From: Rhytidiadelphus loreus
Taxonomy: Eukaryota; Streptophyta; Bryopsida; Hypnales; Hylocomiaceae
Direction: 5' to 3'
DNA: 64,000 nucleotides
NCBI GenBank assembly: GCA_947034895.1
Contig: OX344761.1
Location: forward strand, 74,461,839-74,525,838
Positions 35,857 to 48,668 of this stretch are shown here, in pieces. Each line of letters starts with the position of its first letter. Position 1 is the first letter of the stretch. The translations under genes and the position numbers were made by a program. The notes under the pieces were generated by a model that was not told the origin of the DNA, ran no database searches, and saw only the letters and a program-made list of their open reading frames with translations.

Positions 35857-36746
35857 CCCCTAAAGGACCATTGTCCCTTCAGGGGACAAGTGCATTTTTG
35901 GGTAGGTACCTACAAGCTGAAATTTTCTCTGAATTTTTTGAAATTTTTCTTGGAGGTAGAAAAGTTGATTAGCTTCATGGGAATATAATTTTTTTCAAAA
36001 CCGGTGCCCGGGAACAATAGTTATGACCAAATAAGCTCAAATGAGGGGACGGCGGGCAGCTCAGGCAGCCCAAAAAAAATGGACAAAAATTTGAATTTTT
36101 TTTTTAATATTATTTTTTCTCATAGATTATATTTTTTTTCTATCTGGAAAGATTTTATTCATTTCATTTGGATATATTATGAGAAAGTTATGGACATTCT
36201 TGTTTTTCGGGCAATTAGAGCATCTTCTTGAAAAAAATAACTTGTAGGATTCATTTCTGAATGTAATTTTTCGAATTTTTCAATTTTTTTTTGTGCATGG
36301 TCTGATTTACTTGCTAGAACAATCTCACCATTGGAATTAGTGCATTTTAATTCCATCTAAAAAATATGAATATTTTAGATTTTCCTTCTATCTCATACCT
36401 ACTTCTACTTTTTTTTTTACTTTTTTTTTTACCTAAACTCTCGACTCAATTCTCCACTATAAAGATTTAAAGCTCAAAACTCTGTAGAGCAAAAATGTTC
36501 AAAGTCAAAAAACCTAGTCCCGCAATGTGCTGAAAACTTGTTTTTTCCACTTTAAATGCAGATATCTTGCAATTTGAGCGGTAAAAAATTCTGAAATTTT
36601 TTCCACACACTCTCATACTAGTTAGGTGTAAGATCCTACAATTAGATATGAAAATAAAACAATGTTTCAATTTTTTTTACTCCTTGCTATAGATAGGGCA
36701 GTTTTGAGTGTTTTCTGGCAGAAAAATGGCCTTGGTCCTTTAGGGG
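35857..36746. mobile_element. TTAA-flanked element, 890 bp
   Basis: TTAA (35853-35856) then CCCCTAAAGGACCA; the right end is exactly TGGTCCTTTAGGGG... in complement sense, then TTAA (36747-36750). Next to the left end is a small stem, GTCCCTTCAGGGGAC. Its organisation and length match the element at 55069-55968, and both carry the subterminal TCCACA and AAGATCCTA words. No transposase ORF. Confidence 0.6.
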
Positions 36747-36755
36747 TTAAGGACT

Positions 36756-37820
36756 TTGGTATGTTTGAGATGGAAATTGTCAAAAATTGTCATTTTTAAG
36801 AGCAATGAAAAAAAAATGTTTAAAAAATTCAATTGTGCAAATGTGTACAAGACTATTACAGGAATATACGAAAATAATTCAAAAATTGCAACCATGCAAA
36901 TTTTTGTTCATAGTGAGTTGTCCAAAATTGCTATATTGCCAAAAAATGCAATTTAGGCCTTAGGAGGGTAACTTAACCTAAAATGAGATATTTGTACATC
37001 ACATGGATTCTTTTTGAACAATTGCATCTCATTTCACAATGTGGCGAAAAGAGGCATCACACCCTGGTCGTACCACACACACAAACTCTGCTGCCAAATT
37101 TTTTTGAACCATTCAATTGATAAATTTTGAAATTTGACACCCCCTTTGGTGTCGTCAATCTTAAATTGAAAAATCAAACCATCACTGTTCATCTCCATCA
37201 AATGGAATACAAGTACAAAATGCATATACAAACTATATATACAGAAATATAGATACAGATATATGGTTTCAAGTATACCATCTTGTTTGTCAATCAAACT
37301 GATATACACAAATACAAATATGGGGTGTAAATCAAGTATTGGGCTCATTTTCTATTGACCACTCACTAAGTGACATGTGTATTCCCTTAAAAAAATTGAA
37401 AAAACTTAACAACGAATGGGGTAATGCCATATGTATCCCTTTTAAAAATTATTTGTGCTTTTTTCTGAAATTGAGCTCATTGTGACATTTTCACACAATG
37501 ATAGTTACTACATCAGTAATGAAATATGATATGAGATATTTGTTGCATCTCATATCATTTTAGTTGTATATCTACCAAATTTCAAAAGAAGAAAAAGGTT
37601 GTTACACATATTGCCCAAATTTACTCACCTCATTTGAAATTTTTTTGGTGGCATAATTTTTTATACAGACACATGACGAGAGAAAAAGTTGTATTCCCAT
37701 CAAGGGGGTACATATCCATACCTTGTGTCAAAATTTTAGAAAGATCCATTCATAACTGACTTTTTAAGAACCTAATTGAATTTCCAATTGGTCTCTTATA
37801 GACCAATTGGTCATTTGGGT
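36756..37820. other. AT-rich intergenic stretch with repeat fragments
   Basis: No gene seen. TTAACCCTAAGGAACC at 37821 could be the left end of an element reaching to GGGATTGTAA near 39380, but the right side lacks TTAA. Confidence 0.3.
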
Positions 37821-38744
37821 TTAACCCTAAGGAACCAAATATTCCCGAAAGGGACAATTGGAATTCAAGTAGGTGATTTTGAAGTAAAAATGAATAAATT
37901 TTCTGAAAATTCAATACAAGAAGGAGACATTCACCCCCCTTTGTGGGAATGTAAAAAAGTTTGAATGGATGCCTGGATCAAAATTTATACTACCTAAGAA
38001 AATCTAGGTAGTTTTGGTATCTTTTTCTAAATTCTTTATCCACTTCTAAAATTTGACTTGTATAATGTAGTATGCAATTATGGAAACCTATAGGCAAGTT
38101 TGAAAAAATATATAAATGTCTAACTACAAATGCTATTATTTTGAAATTTGTACCCTCAAAATTATTGAGATTTCTTCCACGCATTCTAAATGTGTCCCTG
38201 AGTTTTCATTGTTTGAATTTCAAAAAAGAAACTTCCTCACTATACAAAAAATCATCAAAAAATGGCTAGTCCATTGCCAATTTATATAATCTTCTTGCAT
38301 TGCAAAGTGATTTAGTATAAATTAGACACCTTATTTGCTTCTAAAATTTAAATTGTTTGTACCTAACAAGATATAGTACTCAATGGTGTAGAGACTCAAT
38401 TTTGTGTAGAGAAAATTTTTTACCCCAAGAGGGCCTTGAAGTTCATTGACCCCATCTTGCATGAATGAAAAGAAGTGTTTTTTTTCACTTCAAATATTAT
38501 AATCTTCCAATCCAAGTAACTATTCAAATGGACTGAAATTCTTTCCCTCATTTTCATGATATTGTACACCACTTTTATACGGCTATAGTTTAAAAAAAGA
38601 TTTTTTATTTTCAATTTTTTCCAATCCTCCTAAAAAACACCTCACCTTGAGGAATCAATAATATATTCATTGCTTGGCGGGCAACTTGGGTAGCAAAAAA
38701 AACTTCTTTAAAAATCACTTCTTGAGAAATAAAAATTTGAAATT

Positions 38745-39385
38745 GGTTCTCTAGATTTATATATACGTGGAAAGCTTTGTATCATTCCATTTTGATTAAT
38801 GAGATGAAAGTTATGAGGAGTTTTAGTTGTGGAATCTCTACTTTAAGATAAACTTTGAAGTCCTTTATTTAACTCAATTTTCAATATTTTTGGGAAAAAA
38901 ATTAAAAACATTAGGCATAATTGTTTTATTTAACATTACAACCATTGGGATTGGCATTTTTCAATTCCTTAAACGAATTGTTAACATTTTAGTATTTTGA
39001 ATCATTCTCTACTTCTTTCTACTTACTATTTTTTTTTTCTATATGTTGTACAATTCCAAATGATCTTAAAATTTTCAAACATACAACCAACTTGCATTGA
39101 AGAATGAATACAAAGAATTACAACCTTTTGAAGTGCAGCTGCCTGGTTTTTTGCAGGGCAAAAAAAAGGATTTTTTGTCACTTCAAATGCTAATATCTAG
39201 CAATCTACAGTGTGAAAATCACTGAAATTTTTTTCCACATCTTCGCAAACCAACTTACAAGATCCTAGGGTTACATGTGTGCAAAATTATTTTTTTTCTA
39301 AAATTTGGTACTTGTACTAAAAATGACACTTTTGGAGTGTTTTTGGGTGAAAACATAGTCAAGAAACGTTTAGGGATTGTAACAG
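38745..39385 (-). repeat. Long dispersed repeat, inverted copy of 22880-23590
   Basis: The reverse complement runs from TACAATCCCTAAACG through GACTATGTTTTCACCC, GATCTTGTAAGTTGG and CATTTGAAGTGACAAAAA, to ACTCCTCATAACTTTCATCT, as at 22880-23590. No coding sequence. Confidence 0.7.
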
Positions 39386-39574
39386 CAGTGGTATTCTGAC
39401 TATTTTGGGTGAAACAAATGTAAATTTCTTGCCAACCAATAGCCAACATCTCTTGGTTGTACCCGGTAGGAGAAAAAATTGTGCATAAAAAAATCACTGA
39501 ATCCTTTCCATCATGTCCTTGCATGTCCCCACCCACCGTAGAAAGTAAGTTACCCCCATTCCCCACAACCCCAA

Positions 39575-40221
39575 CCGTCTAATCCAAGCTCCTCCGCCAT
39601 CACTGGCTCATCTCTTTCACTTTCAGTTGCTCCACTGCAGCTAAAATCGTTTTCAATGAATGGTGCCGACTCATCTTCGTTCCTTTCGCCCTTGAGTTGC
39701 CCTTTCCCCTGATCTCATGCAAATCAATATCCACTACAGGCCAGGCCGGGCCGGGACCTCTGTTCCTCGGGGATAAAGCCACGCCGGCAACCAAGCACCA
39801 GATTCGTCCCCATCTGCCCTACAGCCAGTGTGCTTAGCAAGGCACCCGGACTCTCACCCAATTTGCAATTGAGTCATTTGGAAGAGGACGTAACTTCATG
39901 GGTTCGTTTTGAAGCAGTGGTTCTCTCTCATGTCGTTGGCAGGCGATGTGACGTGGTGGAGGTGCGAGACAGGACCACAAAGGGTAGCGTAGAGTGGGCT
40001 TCACTGGAATGGGGAGTGGGGGAATAATTTAGGTCGCCGAGGGAAGAGTTCGATCACACTCGTGGAGATCTCAACAATTCCTTAGGGTTGCGCAATCTCA
40101 CGAATAGAGCGTCTGAATCTGAGTCGCTTCGCCATAGCCAAGCTGTGTCGTGAGACTCTGTTTGAAATTGGTGGTGATTCTGTCGAGAATTTGGGGTGGG
40201 GGGTTGAGGTGATTGGTGGCC
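39575..40221 (+). promoter_or_regulatory. Upstream region and 5' UTR of the beta-xylosidase gene
   Basis: This is the GC-richer stretch directly before ATG 40222. Its first 400 bp have a diverged duplicate at 32093-32755. No TATA box is obvious and no start site can be fixed. That two copies keep recognisable blocks such as TTCCCCTGATCTCATGCAAA may only reflect a recent common origin. Confidence 0.4.
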
Positions 40222-43200
40222 ATGAAGGCAAAGGAGACCTTGATTTTGTCGAGTATCCTCCTGGCGGTGCTCTTACTAGCAACCCAGGTGTTCGAGAAGT
40301 CCCCCACAAATCCTGCAGTGCAAGTCTACAAGCTGCACTTCGCGTGTGACCCCGATGGTTCTCCGGAGTTTTTGTTTCCGTTTTGCAACACGTCTCTTTC
40401 GGACGAGGATCGCGTGGAGGATTTGATATCGCGGCTGAAAGTGGAGGAGAAGTTGGAGCAGCTGGTGAACACGGCGGCCAATGTGTCGAGGCTGGGTATC
40501 CCGGCGTACGAGTGGTGGGGGGAGGGCTTGCATGGCGTGGCGGTCAGTCCGTCCGTGCACTTCGGAGGGGACACACCGACTGCGACCAGCTTCCCGTTGC
40601 CCATCTTGAGCTCTGCATCTTTCAACAAAACGCTCTGGAACAAAATTGGACAGGTATCTAAATGGATAAGAGACTCATCAGAATCTTTTTTTCTCGTGGA
40701 AATGGTAGAGTCTCTTGGTTTGGTTTGTCTGGTCACGTTTTGGTCAATTAAGCATTTGTGGAACAAAACTGGACAGGAAAATGGATACCTACGGAATCTC
40801 TATTTTTTTTAGAAATCGACAGGGTCTATTCGTGTGGTTGGTCATTGAATCCTTTGTGGAACAAAATTGACCGGGTAAATCGATTCTCATCTGAATCTTT
40901 TTTTTGGAGATGGCAGTCTCTTGGATTGATTTTGTCTGGTCACGTTTTGGTCATGAAAACCTTTGTGCAACGAAACTGATCAGGGAAATGGACTCGCTGA
41001 ATCTCTCTTTCTTGTGGAAATGGCAAAGTCTCTTGGTTTGATTTTGTCTGGTCACGTTTTGGTCTTTGAAACCTTTTTGGAACAGAATTGAACAGGTCAA
41101 TTGATGCTCACTGAATCTCTTCTTTTTTGTAGAAATGGCATAAGTCTCTTGGTTTGATTTTTGTCTGGTCACGTTTTGGTCATGGAAAACTTTGTGTAAC
41201 AAAATTGGTCAAGTAGACACTAGTCTGAACTTCACTTTTCAGAATTTGCAGAATTTCCATGACTCGTGAATTCGAGAGTTCGTGCTGGGTCTCATACTTC
41301 TGTACTGTCATGTGCCATAAGTCTTTGTACCCTGACCAAAACTTTCAAAAGAATCGCATTACTTTCAACTGAAAGGTCATTTTCGGTGTTGGTATATGTA
41401 GTTCTTATGATTATGACGCTGCTGTCAGAATTAGGATTTTTAATACGGTATTTGAAATCTATCATTGAACTACAAATATGATGATTTTCTAGTTCTTGTG
41501 CATCAAGTATTTTATTCGATGATGCTGAGAATTGTGTTCTACGAGAAGGTTTTTATATTATTATGCTTAGCTCAATGTTATACATTGTTGGTCAGCTTAG
41601 ACCACTCTAATGATTCACTTGCTAATACTGATTTTCATTGCACTGTTTTAATACCAAATCGTATTTTCGTACAAAGGATGTATACTTTCATTTCCAGTTC
41701 ACTTTGTTTGAGTAAGTAGGCAGAATGGTGCTTCTCTGTAATTGATATCGTTACTTGATCGTGATGCTCTTTGATTTTGCGTCCGTGCTTTTTTTTCCCA
41801 GTAATTATTAATTGATGTTTTGGCGCCAGGGATTGAATGAAAACTTTATGATTTCTTGTGTTTCAGGTAACTTCAACTGAGGGACGTGCAATCTACAACC
41901 ATGGGAGGTCCGGTGTGTCATATTGGTCCCCCAACATCAACATTGCTCGAGATCCACGATGGGGGCGGACACAAGAAACTCTGGGCGAAGATCCCAAGGT
42001 GGCCAGTATGTACGCTGTGTATTTCGTGAAAGGGTTGCAGGAAGGGGATTATGATCCCAACCAATCTCAGCAGTCTGCCATCCCAGGAAGTCCTCGAAGG
42101 CTCAAAATCGCCGCTTGTTGCAAGCACTTCACAGCTCATGACCTTGATCAATGGAAAGAGTATGATCGTTCCCATTTTGACGCTAAGGTTTCTTTCTTTC
42201 CCGTGCCTGTAATTTATGGAGCTCGTGATTGCTTTGCAGTTCCTTTCTAACTTCGCCTGTAGTTGGAGTCATGTCGTTCGATACAATTCAATCGGAGTTT
42301 TTTTTGTTCCATACCTGGAATTGAATAAAAAACTGATTGCATCCAACATTTTCCATATCCGCAGTAGTACACCAATTTCTCTCTCTATGCAAGTCTCTCT
42401 ACGTCAGTTTCTCTCAAGATGTCTGTGTTTACATTTGATATTTTTTCGTTAATTTTTTTGAACTTCGTATGTTATAGGTAGGACTTATTTCATTACTGAC
42501 AATTATGTTCCTACAGGTAACGGAGCAAGACTTGGAAGACACCTACAATCCTTCATTTAAGAGCTGCGTCAAGGAAGGGAAGTCCAGCGGCCTCATGTGT
42601 TCTTACAATCGTCTGAATGGGATACCCATGTGTGCCGACTACAACCTCCTCACTTTGAAAGTTCGCAATCAATGGGGCTTCGATGGGTATGTGGGATCCA
42701 CTAGTTTTGATATCCTCTGATTTTGTGTTCCGTGTTTGTGATTCTTGCTGTTTCTGGATTTAAGGATGTGCAATAGCATAAAGAACCTCCTCTGGCAGTA
42801 AATCTAGCCAGGTTGAGCCCTTCCATTGTATTTCCATGTTTTATCTTTTTCTTAACATGAACCCTACCTATTGTAAAGCGGCTAGATTTTCTAGAACACC
42901 TTTTGGGGGTGGGTTCTCTACTGGAGTGTTGACCTAACTGGTGCTTCGTGCAGGTACATCGTTTCAGATTGTGATGCGGTTGCTCTTATCCACGACTACA
43001 TAAACTATGCACCTACTCCTGAAGATGCCGTTTCCTACGTGATGTTAGCTGGTATTTCTTAGCTCCGTTCTTTTATCTTCTACACAAGCAAACTAGCTCG
43101 AATCGTCATCAATTACTGTACTCTAGAGATCCCAGTGCCTCCAATTGGAAGAATGATTTTGCAATGATTGATGAAACTCATTAAGTTGTATACAGACATT

Positions 43201-46200
43201 TAATGCAAGTAGTACTGACTTCAGCTTAACAATCTCGAGCAATGTTTGCTGTAGCTGCACTATGGTTGGTAGTAACTACACTTGCCTATAATAGATGACT
43301 GGGGTATCAATGCTTTCATTCTTGAACTCAAGATGTGAGGATCTGTATCAAAAAAAGATGTCAGAGAATCAGAGTATCTTGGATGCCTTGATTCTTCGTT
43401 GAATTTGCAGTTAGGCTAAAAGGTGTTCGCAGCAATGTCACCTAGTGAGTACACTCAGCACATCATCTTAATTACAAGTTTAAAACAATAAACTCAAGTT
43501 ATGTGTTGCTATTGTGTTCAGGTATGGATCTCAATTGTGGAACAACAACACTGGTGCACGGCCTAGCTGCTCTTGACAGGAAACTGATTTGGGAGAGTCT
43601 CATAGACATACATCTCCGCAACCTCTTCAAGGTCCGCATGCGACTGGGCATGTTCGATGGAAATCCGAAAACCTTACCCTATGGGATGCTTGGCCCGGCA
43701 GACATTTGTACGGAGGACAACCAGCACCTTGCCTTGGAAGCTGCGAGACAGAGCTTGGTGCTGCTCAAGAATGAGAAGCAAGCGCTGCCTTGGAAGAAAG
43801 TGCACGGACTGAAGCTTGCTGTCATTGGTCCTCATGCCAATGCTAAAGAGGAAATGCTGGGAAATTATGAAGGTAATAAATGCCACAGAGCTGCACCATT
43901 CATTCTATTTAGTGTCTTCCATAATTTTATGTGCCATTAGAATAGCATGTCACACAGCAACTGATTTCTTTTAAAAAAATAATATAGTTGTTTAACCTGT
44001 GAACCACCATCAAAAGCGAGGGAAGAGAAGCATTTGACTGAATAGTGAGTCAATAAGGAGCTTGGGAGCTTGGGATTACTTTTTTTTGCTGAATTGTGTT
44101 CCAATGTCATCCATCCGAAGATTCACTAATACATGATGTTTGAATTAGCATCAAACCTATAGAGTAGTTCATTGTCCCCTGGAATGAATGGTGTATCTGG
44201 AGGCTTTGATTGATAAAGTATATATGAACATCTTAACGATCTCTCTATTTACATTCAGAGCCCCGTTTTTTAAGTCGGAAGTAATTGTCGGAAGTAAAGT
44301 ACTATTTTCTTGCTCTCGAGAGTGTTCTTGGTTTAAGACCAAATTGCACCTTTAGCAGTCACTTCCGTTAACTTGCTCCCGCGAACATTGACAAGAGGTT
44401 ATGTTGCTCTGCAGGAATTCCTTGCAAGTTTATTTCACCTCTGCAAGGGCTCTCAACAGCGCTGTCAGGTCACTCAGCAAGTATCGTTTATCAGCCAGGG
44501 TGTTCTGATACCGCTTGTGAAGACTCCCGCCTTATTTCTGCAGCCGAAGACGCTGCTGCACAAGCGGATGCAATCGTTGTAGTTGTTGGAATAAGCCAAC
44601 AGCAAGAGAAGGAGGGACGCGATCGGACGAGTTTGCTTCTACCAGGGCATCAACAAGCTCTGGTTGAGACTGTGGTTGAGGCCGCTGCTGGTCGCCCTGT
44701 GGTGCTTGTCATTCTCTCAGGAGGTCCGGTGGATGTCTCTTTTGCGAATGATGACCCTCGCATTCAAAGCATAGTGTGGGCGGGTTATCCAGGAATGTCT
44801 GGTGGTCAAGCTATTTCAGATGTGATATTTGGACTCGTCAATCCAGGTACCGGGTTTTTTGGATCCTCAATCCATATGACCAACCTACAAAGTAACTGGT
44901 TAATTGGGCGTTACGGTCCATTTGCTAGATGCAAATCGAGTAACCTATTGTGTGCCTGCATATGCAAGGTGAGGCAAGTAATGGGGAATGAGGCTTTCAA
45001 GTTAGCTAACTGCTTCTGTTTGCTTTGTGTGATCAGGTTTAGCAATTCAACCCTTGGGATTGGCATAATTAATTTTTTGTCTAGATTTGGGGAGTTCAGT
45101 TAATTGTGGACATGATTGTAAATCCATTGCAAGTCAGTTAGCGGCAGTTGGTGTTAATTTGAAACAACTTGTGCAGTGCGGGCATTTAGTACCTAGTTTT
45201 AGTGGTTGGAGCTGACGGGGTCTTACTCATTCTTACTAGTTAGACTATGAATATCTCTGAGTCATAATAATTCTGAACCTACAGTTGTTCAAGGGCAGAA
45301 TTTATCCGCTGAATCACTTCATTTTGTCCGATGGGCGTAATACTAGCTTCAACCTCTTCATGTTTGTTGCAATTGACAGGAGGTCGTTTAACACAATCAT
45401 GGTACTACGAAAACTACACCAACATCGACATGTCTGACATGAACATGCGACCCAACGCGACCACGGGCTATCCAGGGCGAACATACCGTTTTTTCACTGA
45501 TACTCCAATCTGGGAGTTTGGTTACGGCCTGAGCTACTCTGATTTCTCCTATTCGAGGTTTGTAGCTCCTCAATCGCTCACGGCTCCTCCTTTACGGCAC
45601 CAGCTTTGCAGTTCCGACAAGGCAGTCTTGAAGTCCAATCTCAACTGTCTCGACCAAGAGAAAGGTGAGAGATCCTGCTCTAATGCTCATATTATTTTGG
45701 TGCTTCATTAAATTACGGAGAAACACTAAATAGTATCATCGTTATGAGATGCAATGTTGTGAAGCTGGTTTTCATTTCCTTGTGGTAATACATATTTGTG
45801 ATGGTCCGGAACTCACGGTTAGTTCTAAACTGTAATGCTTTTTCACCATCATGTGCAGTTGATTTAATAACATGAGCCTTGTTACTGCAGTGGCGTGCCA
45901 GGACTCAGGTTTCCTTGTGAGAGTAACCGTAAGAAACGACGGTCCACTAAGTGGCGACCATTCTGTGCTACTCTTCACAAAGCCCCCTTCAAGCGGCGTT
46001 GGTGGAGCTCCTCTGAAGCAGCTGGTGAGCTTTGAGCGTGTGCACGTGGAGACTGGGGTGGAACAGGAAGTGGTGTTCAAAGTGAACCAATGTGAAGATT
46101 TGGGGACCGTCGGAGATGATGGAATTCGCACTGTGGCTTTGGGAGTGCATACTCTCATGGTTGGGGCGGTGCACCACCCATTAACAATTGTGAGTGCCAT

Positions 46201-46258
46201 TTTGACCTCCGGCTTGTTCTTTACTCCTGATGAAATAGGTGATTCAACATTGCACTAA
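40222..46258 (+). CDS. GH3 beta-D-xylosidase / alpha-L-arabinofuranosidase (BXL type), eight exons
   Basis: Exons: 40222-40653, 41867-42187, 42517-42686, 42954-43051, 43522-43872, 44415-44846, 45380-45664 and 45891-46258, all GT/AG and in frame, giving 818 residues (plant BXLs are usually about 770-780). It hydrolyses terminal xylosyl or arabinosyl residues of xylan and arabinan in the wall. Residues 1-25 are a hydrophobic signal sequence. EYEWWGE-type [37 protein letters not shown] (229-236) and [10 protein letters not shown] with the predicted nucleophile Asp 313 mark the N-domain. [31 protein letters not shown] and [17 protein letters not shown] mark the C-domain. A fibronectin-III-like tail ([20 protein letters not shown]) ends it. 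The ATG at 40222 is chosen because 40213 is only TTG. The extra length sits partly at the C-terminus. Intron 1 contains a tandem array that repeats the donor site. Confidence 0.9.
40636..41215 (+). repeat. Tandem array of about 110-bp units starting at the exon 1 / intron 1 junction
   Basis: Units begin TGGAACAAAATTGGACAG at 40636, 40759, 40857, 40966, 41078 and 41195 (last partial), spaced 98-123 bp. Most carry TCTCTTGGTTTGATTTTGTC and GGTCACGTTTTGGTC. The first unit's start is the last 18 bases of exon 1 of the beta-xylosidase gene, so the splice-site context was copied with the intron. Later units partly lose the CAG|GT donor. Confidence 0.85.
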
Positions 46259-46770
46259 TAATAATATTTATGTTAGTATTATTAGTATTATGTTTAATAT
46301 TATGTAACTTTTAGTGTTAATTACCTTATTACGTGACTCACTCTAATCCTCATTTAGTTGACAAATAGTGTTCAGGTTGATGTTCAGTCCGCTAACATTA
46401 GTGGTATTCTTGACATTTAGTGCAATTCATGTCAACATAACACTACTAAAATTTACAGTTGTCAACAAATAGTGTTCATGCTAAAATTTTAGCACTACAA
46501 TTGTAGCGTTGGTAGTCTTGCTGACATTTAGTCTTGGAGTTCGTAGTTTGTGTTGCAAAAACTAAATATCATTATTAGTTTAGTGGTTGCATACAGTACT
46601 AGAAAATTCACTCCGAGAGGTATTCTAGAAAAACAAAGCTATATTACAATTGACAGGGTTCAACATTTCACACTTTTGGTTGGAGTTTCTATTCAACGAG
46701 AGATCTGAGAATTAGGTCAAGTCATTAGTTCTGACCGTTTTGCAAGTCCAATATTTTAACACTTGGTGGA
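46259..46770. other. 3' flank of the beta-xylosidase gene
   Basis: Holds the presumed 3' UTR. TTGACAAATAGTGTTCA at about 46360 and TCAACAAATAGTGTTCA at about 46463 hint at a small diverged repeat. No gene. Confidence 0.3.
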
Positions 46771-47348
46771 TTGCAGGAGAATTGGAGCTTGGGTCATGAG
46801 GAATTGTAGGTGCTGAAAGCTCTCAAGGGCATGCAGCATGATCAATTCAAACTTTACAGGGGATAACTGCATCTGAAATCTCTTATTGATCTCATCTTGT
46901 TGGAGATTCGTGTTGGGAATTGCACAGTAGCGGCATTATCATTGGTGCACCTCCTAATAAATTCAGACCTGGTCTTGGGTGATCTTATGCCTCCAAGTGA
47001 GATTCTATGCCCTGGTCACTGAGCATGAGGATTTGCCTGCTAGAAAGGTTGAATGTATGGGAAAGTAGATCAGTACCGTCGTATAGGACTTCAAATTCTA
47101 TTATAAAAATGCATCTAATCATTTGTTTTGTATATGTACAGGTGTGAAAAAGGACCATCTCCATTAGCTAGACTTTAGACTGTAGATGAAATAATCTTTT
47201 GGATTGTTGCAAGGCCACACGTGACAAGCTTCAAATTTTCAAGGTCGTTGGTGGCATAAACTTCAATATTGTGGTTGCTGCGTCTAAGCTTATATCCGAC
47301 ATGTACAGACAAGGAAGCTCAGTTCCAAAGAGCAGAAAGATGAGGTAA
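46771..47348 (+). pseudogene. Unidentified gene relic
   Basis: Two open segments with coding-like composition lie on the plus strand. One contains KSLIDLILLEIRVGNCTVAA then LSLVHLLINSDLVLGDLMPP. The other contains DKLQIFKVVGGINFNIVVAA then SKLISDMYRQGSSVPKSRKM and stops at 47346-47348. They are separated by stops and a frame change, and there is no start codon. I do not recognise the protein. It could also be two exons of a gene with undetected 5' parts, but the beta-xylosidase gene ends only 500 bp before it. Confidence 0.3.
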
Positions 47349-48085
47349 AAGGATAAGTTTCTAATTCACCCTTAAAAATCCGAACGTCTAGTAGTTTTTT
47401 CAAAACAACGTTCGCTTGGAATCCGTGATCAGACATTGCTGGCATACAATATATGAACATGAAATTTGACTGGGTGAACTTATTATTAAATTGTTAAAAG
47501 TTTTTTGTAGTTCTTGAAGTTGAATTTCTTTGAGAACCAATAAATTTTGGACTTGAGATTCTCCATGTGAATAAATTATAAATTTTCAAAGTGTTGGAAA
47601 TTGGTGTACCCAAAATCTACCTCAAGTTTTCATGAATAGAAGTTGTATGTCTTAGGCAAGAATTTGAAAGGTAGGTTTTAGAAACATGTTGCAATTAGGT
47701 GCAGTTACCTTAATTATGGCTTCTTGTAAAACCATACACTATACATGTTGTAAGATTATGAAGTATTTAGAAATCTAGCTTTTAATTGTGTTTTTATGTA
47801 GCTTACTTTGACTAATTTGTTACTTTTGTCACTTTGACTACTTTGTTACTTTAAGCCCCTTACTAATTTGAATGAGTTCATTTTGCTTAAAATTTACTTT
47901 GGACTAAACACAGAGTAACGATATTACAAATATGTAGTTCTTCCAAATATCATTATTAGTACTAATTATAATATACCATAGTCACACATCCATGTTTGTC
48001 CTACAAAATGTCTTTTTGATCAAGTGTATTGTGGTTTCTAATAACCATAAAAATTTCTAAGTTTAGAGGCTAGTGGTCTATATAG
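47349..48085. repeat. Intergenic stretch with a repeat also found at 54265-54490
   Basis: About 47530-47720 and 54265-54490 share AAATTTTGGAC, GAATTTTCAAAGTG-type words, CAAGAAT and GGTTTTAG, and end near TTACCTTA in both. No gene. Confidence 0.4.
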
Positions 48086-48087
48086 TA

Positions 48088-48668
48088 CTCCGTTTGTCTT
48101 GAAAAAAAATCTGGGGTTTCCAAATATACTTGTCTCAAATTAAATTAGAAATTGGCTTTCAACAACTTGATCGACAACAAGTGGAAGCTAGTTTGAACAC
48201 CTTGAAGCAAAAGAATCCGTAGACATCACACTCCAAATACTATATAGCAATTTGATTTCTACAAAGGGAATTGAAACACAACCTCTAACCAACCAAAGGT
48301 GATGAATTCAACCCTAAATTGTATGCAACTACTACTAACAAATCTCTTGTTGAGAATTTCTTGGAGTTGAATCACAAAACATTGTCTAAATTGAATACAA
48401 AGGATGTCATTGAACTTCACTACACCAATGTTGCTCAAAGAATGATCCAAATTAAAAGCACTAGAGCAATTCCAAAAAGCGGAAAAATTTGTCAATTTTG
48501 TTGCATGTTTTTAACATGTGCTACTTCACTATTGACTTCCATTCATTCATGCCTAATGGGGTTAACTAGAAGCTATAGTAACTATGCAATCCTTTGAAAA
48601 TATGAGCAACTTTTGCATTAATCTAGCCATTTCTAAGAAACCCTAGATCTATTTAGAACTGGAGGGAG
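48088..48668. mobile_element. Stowaway-like element, about 580 bp
   Basis: TA flanks the unit on both sides. The left end is CTCCGTTTGTCTTGAAAAAA then AATCTGGGGTTTC. The right end in reverse complement is CTCCCTCCAGTTCTAAATAG then ATCTAGGGTTTC. CTCCCTCCGT-type ends with TA duplication define Tc1/mariner Stowaway MITEs. No transposase is seen. Confidence 0.65.

Noticed and set aside
40276..40766. Long minus-strand frames across the beta-xylosidase exon 1
   Set aside because: Antisense shadows of a GC-rich coding exon without their own motifs.
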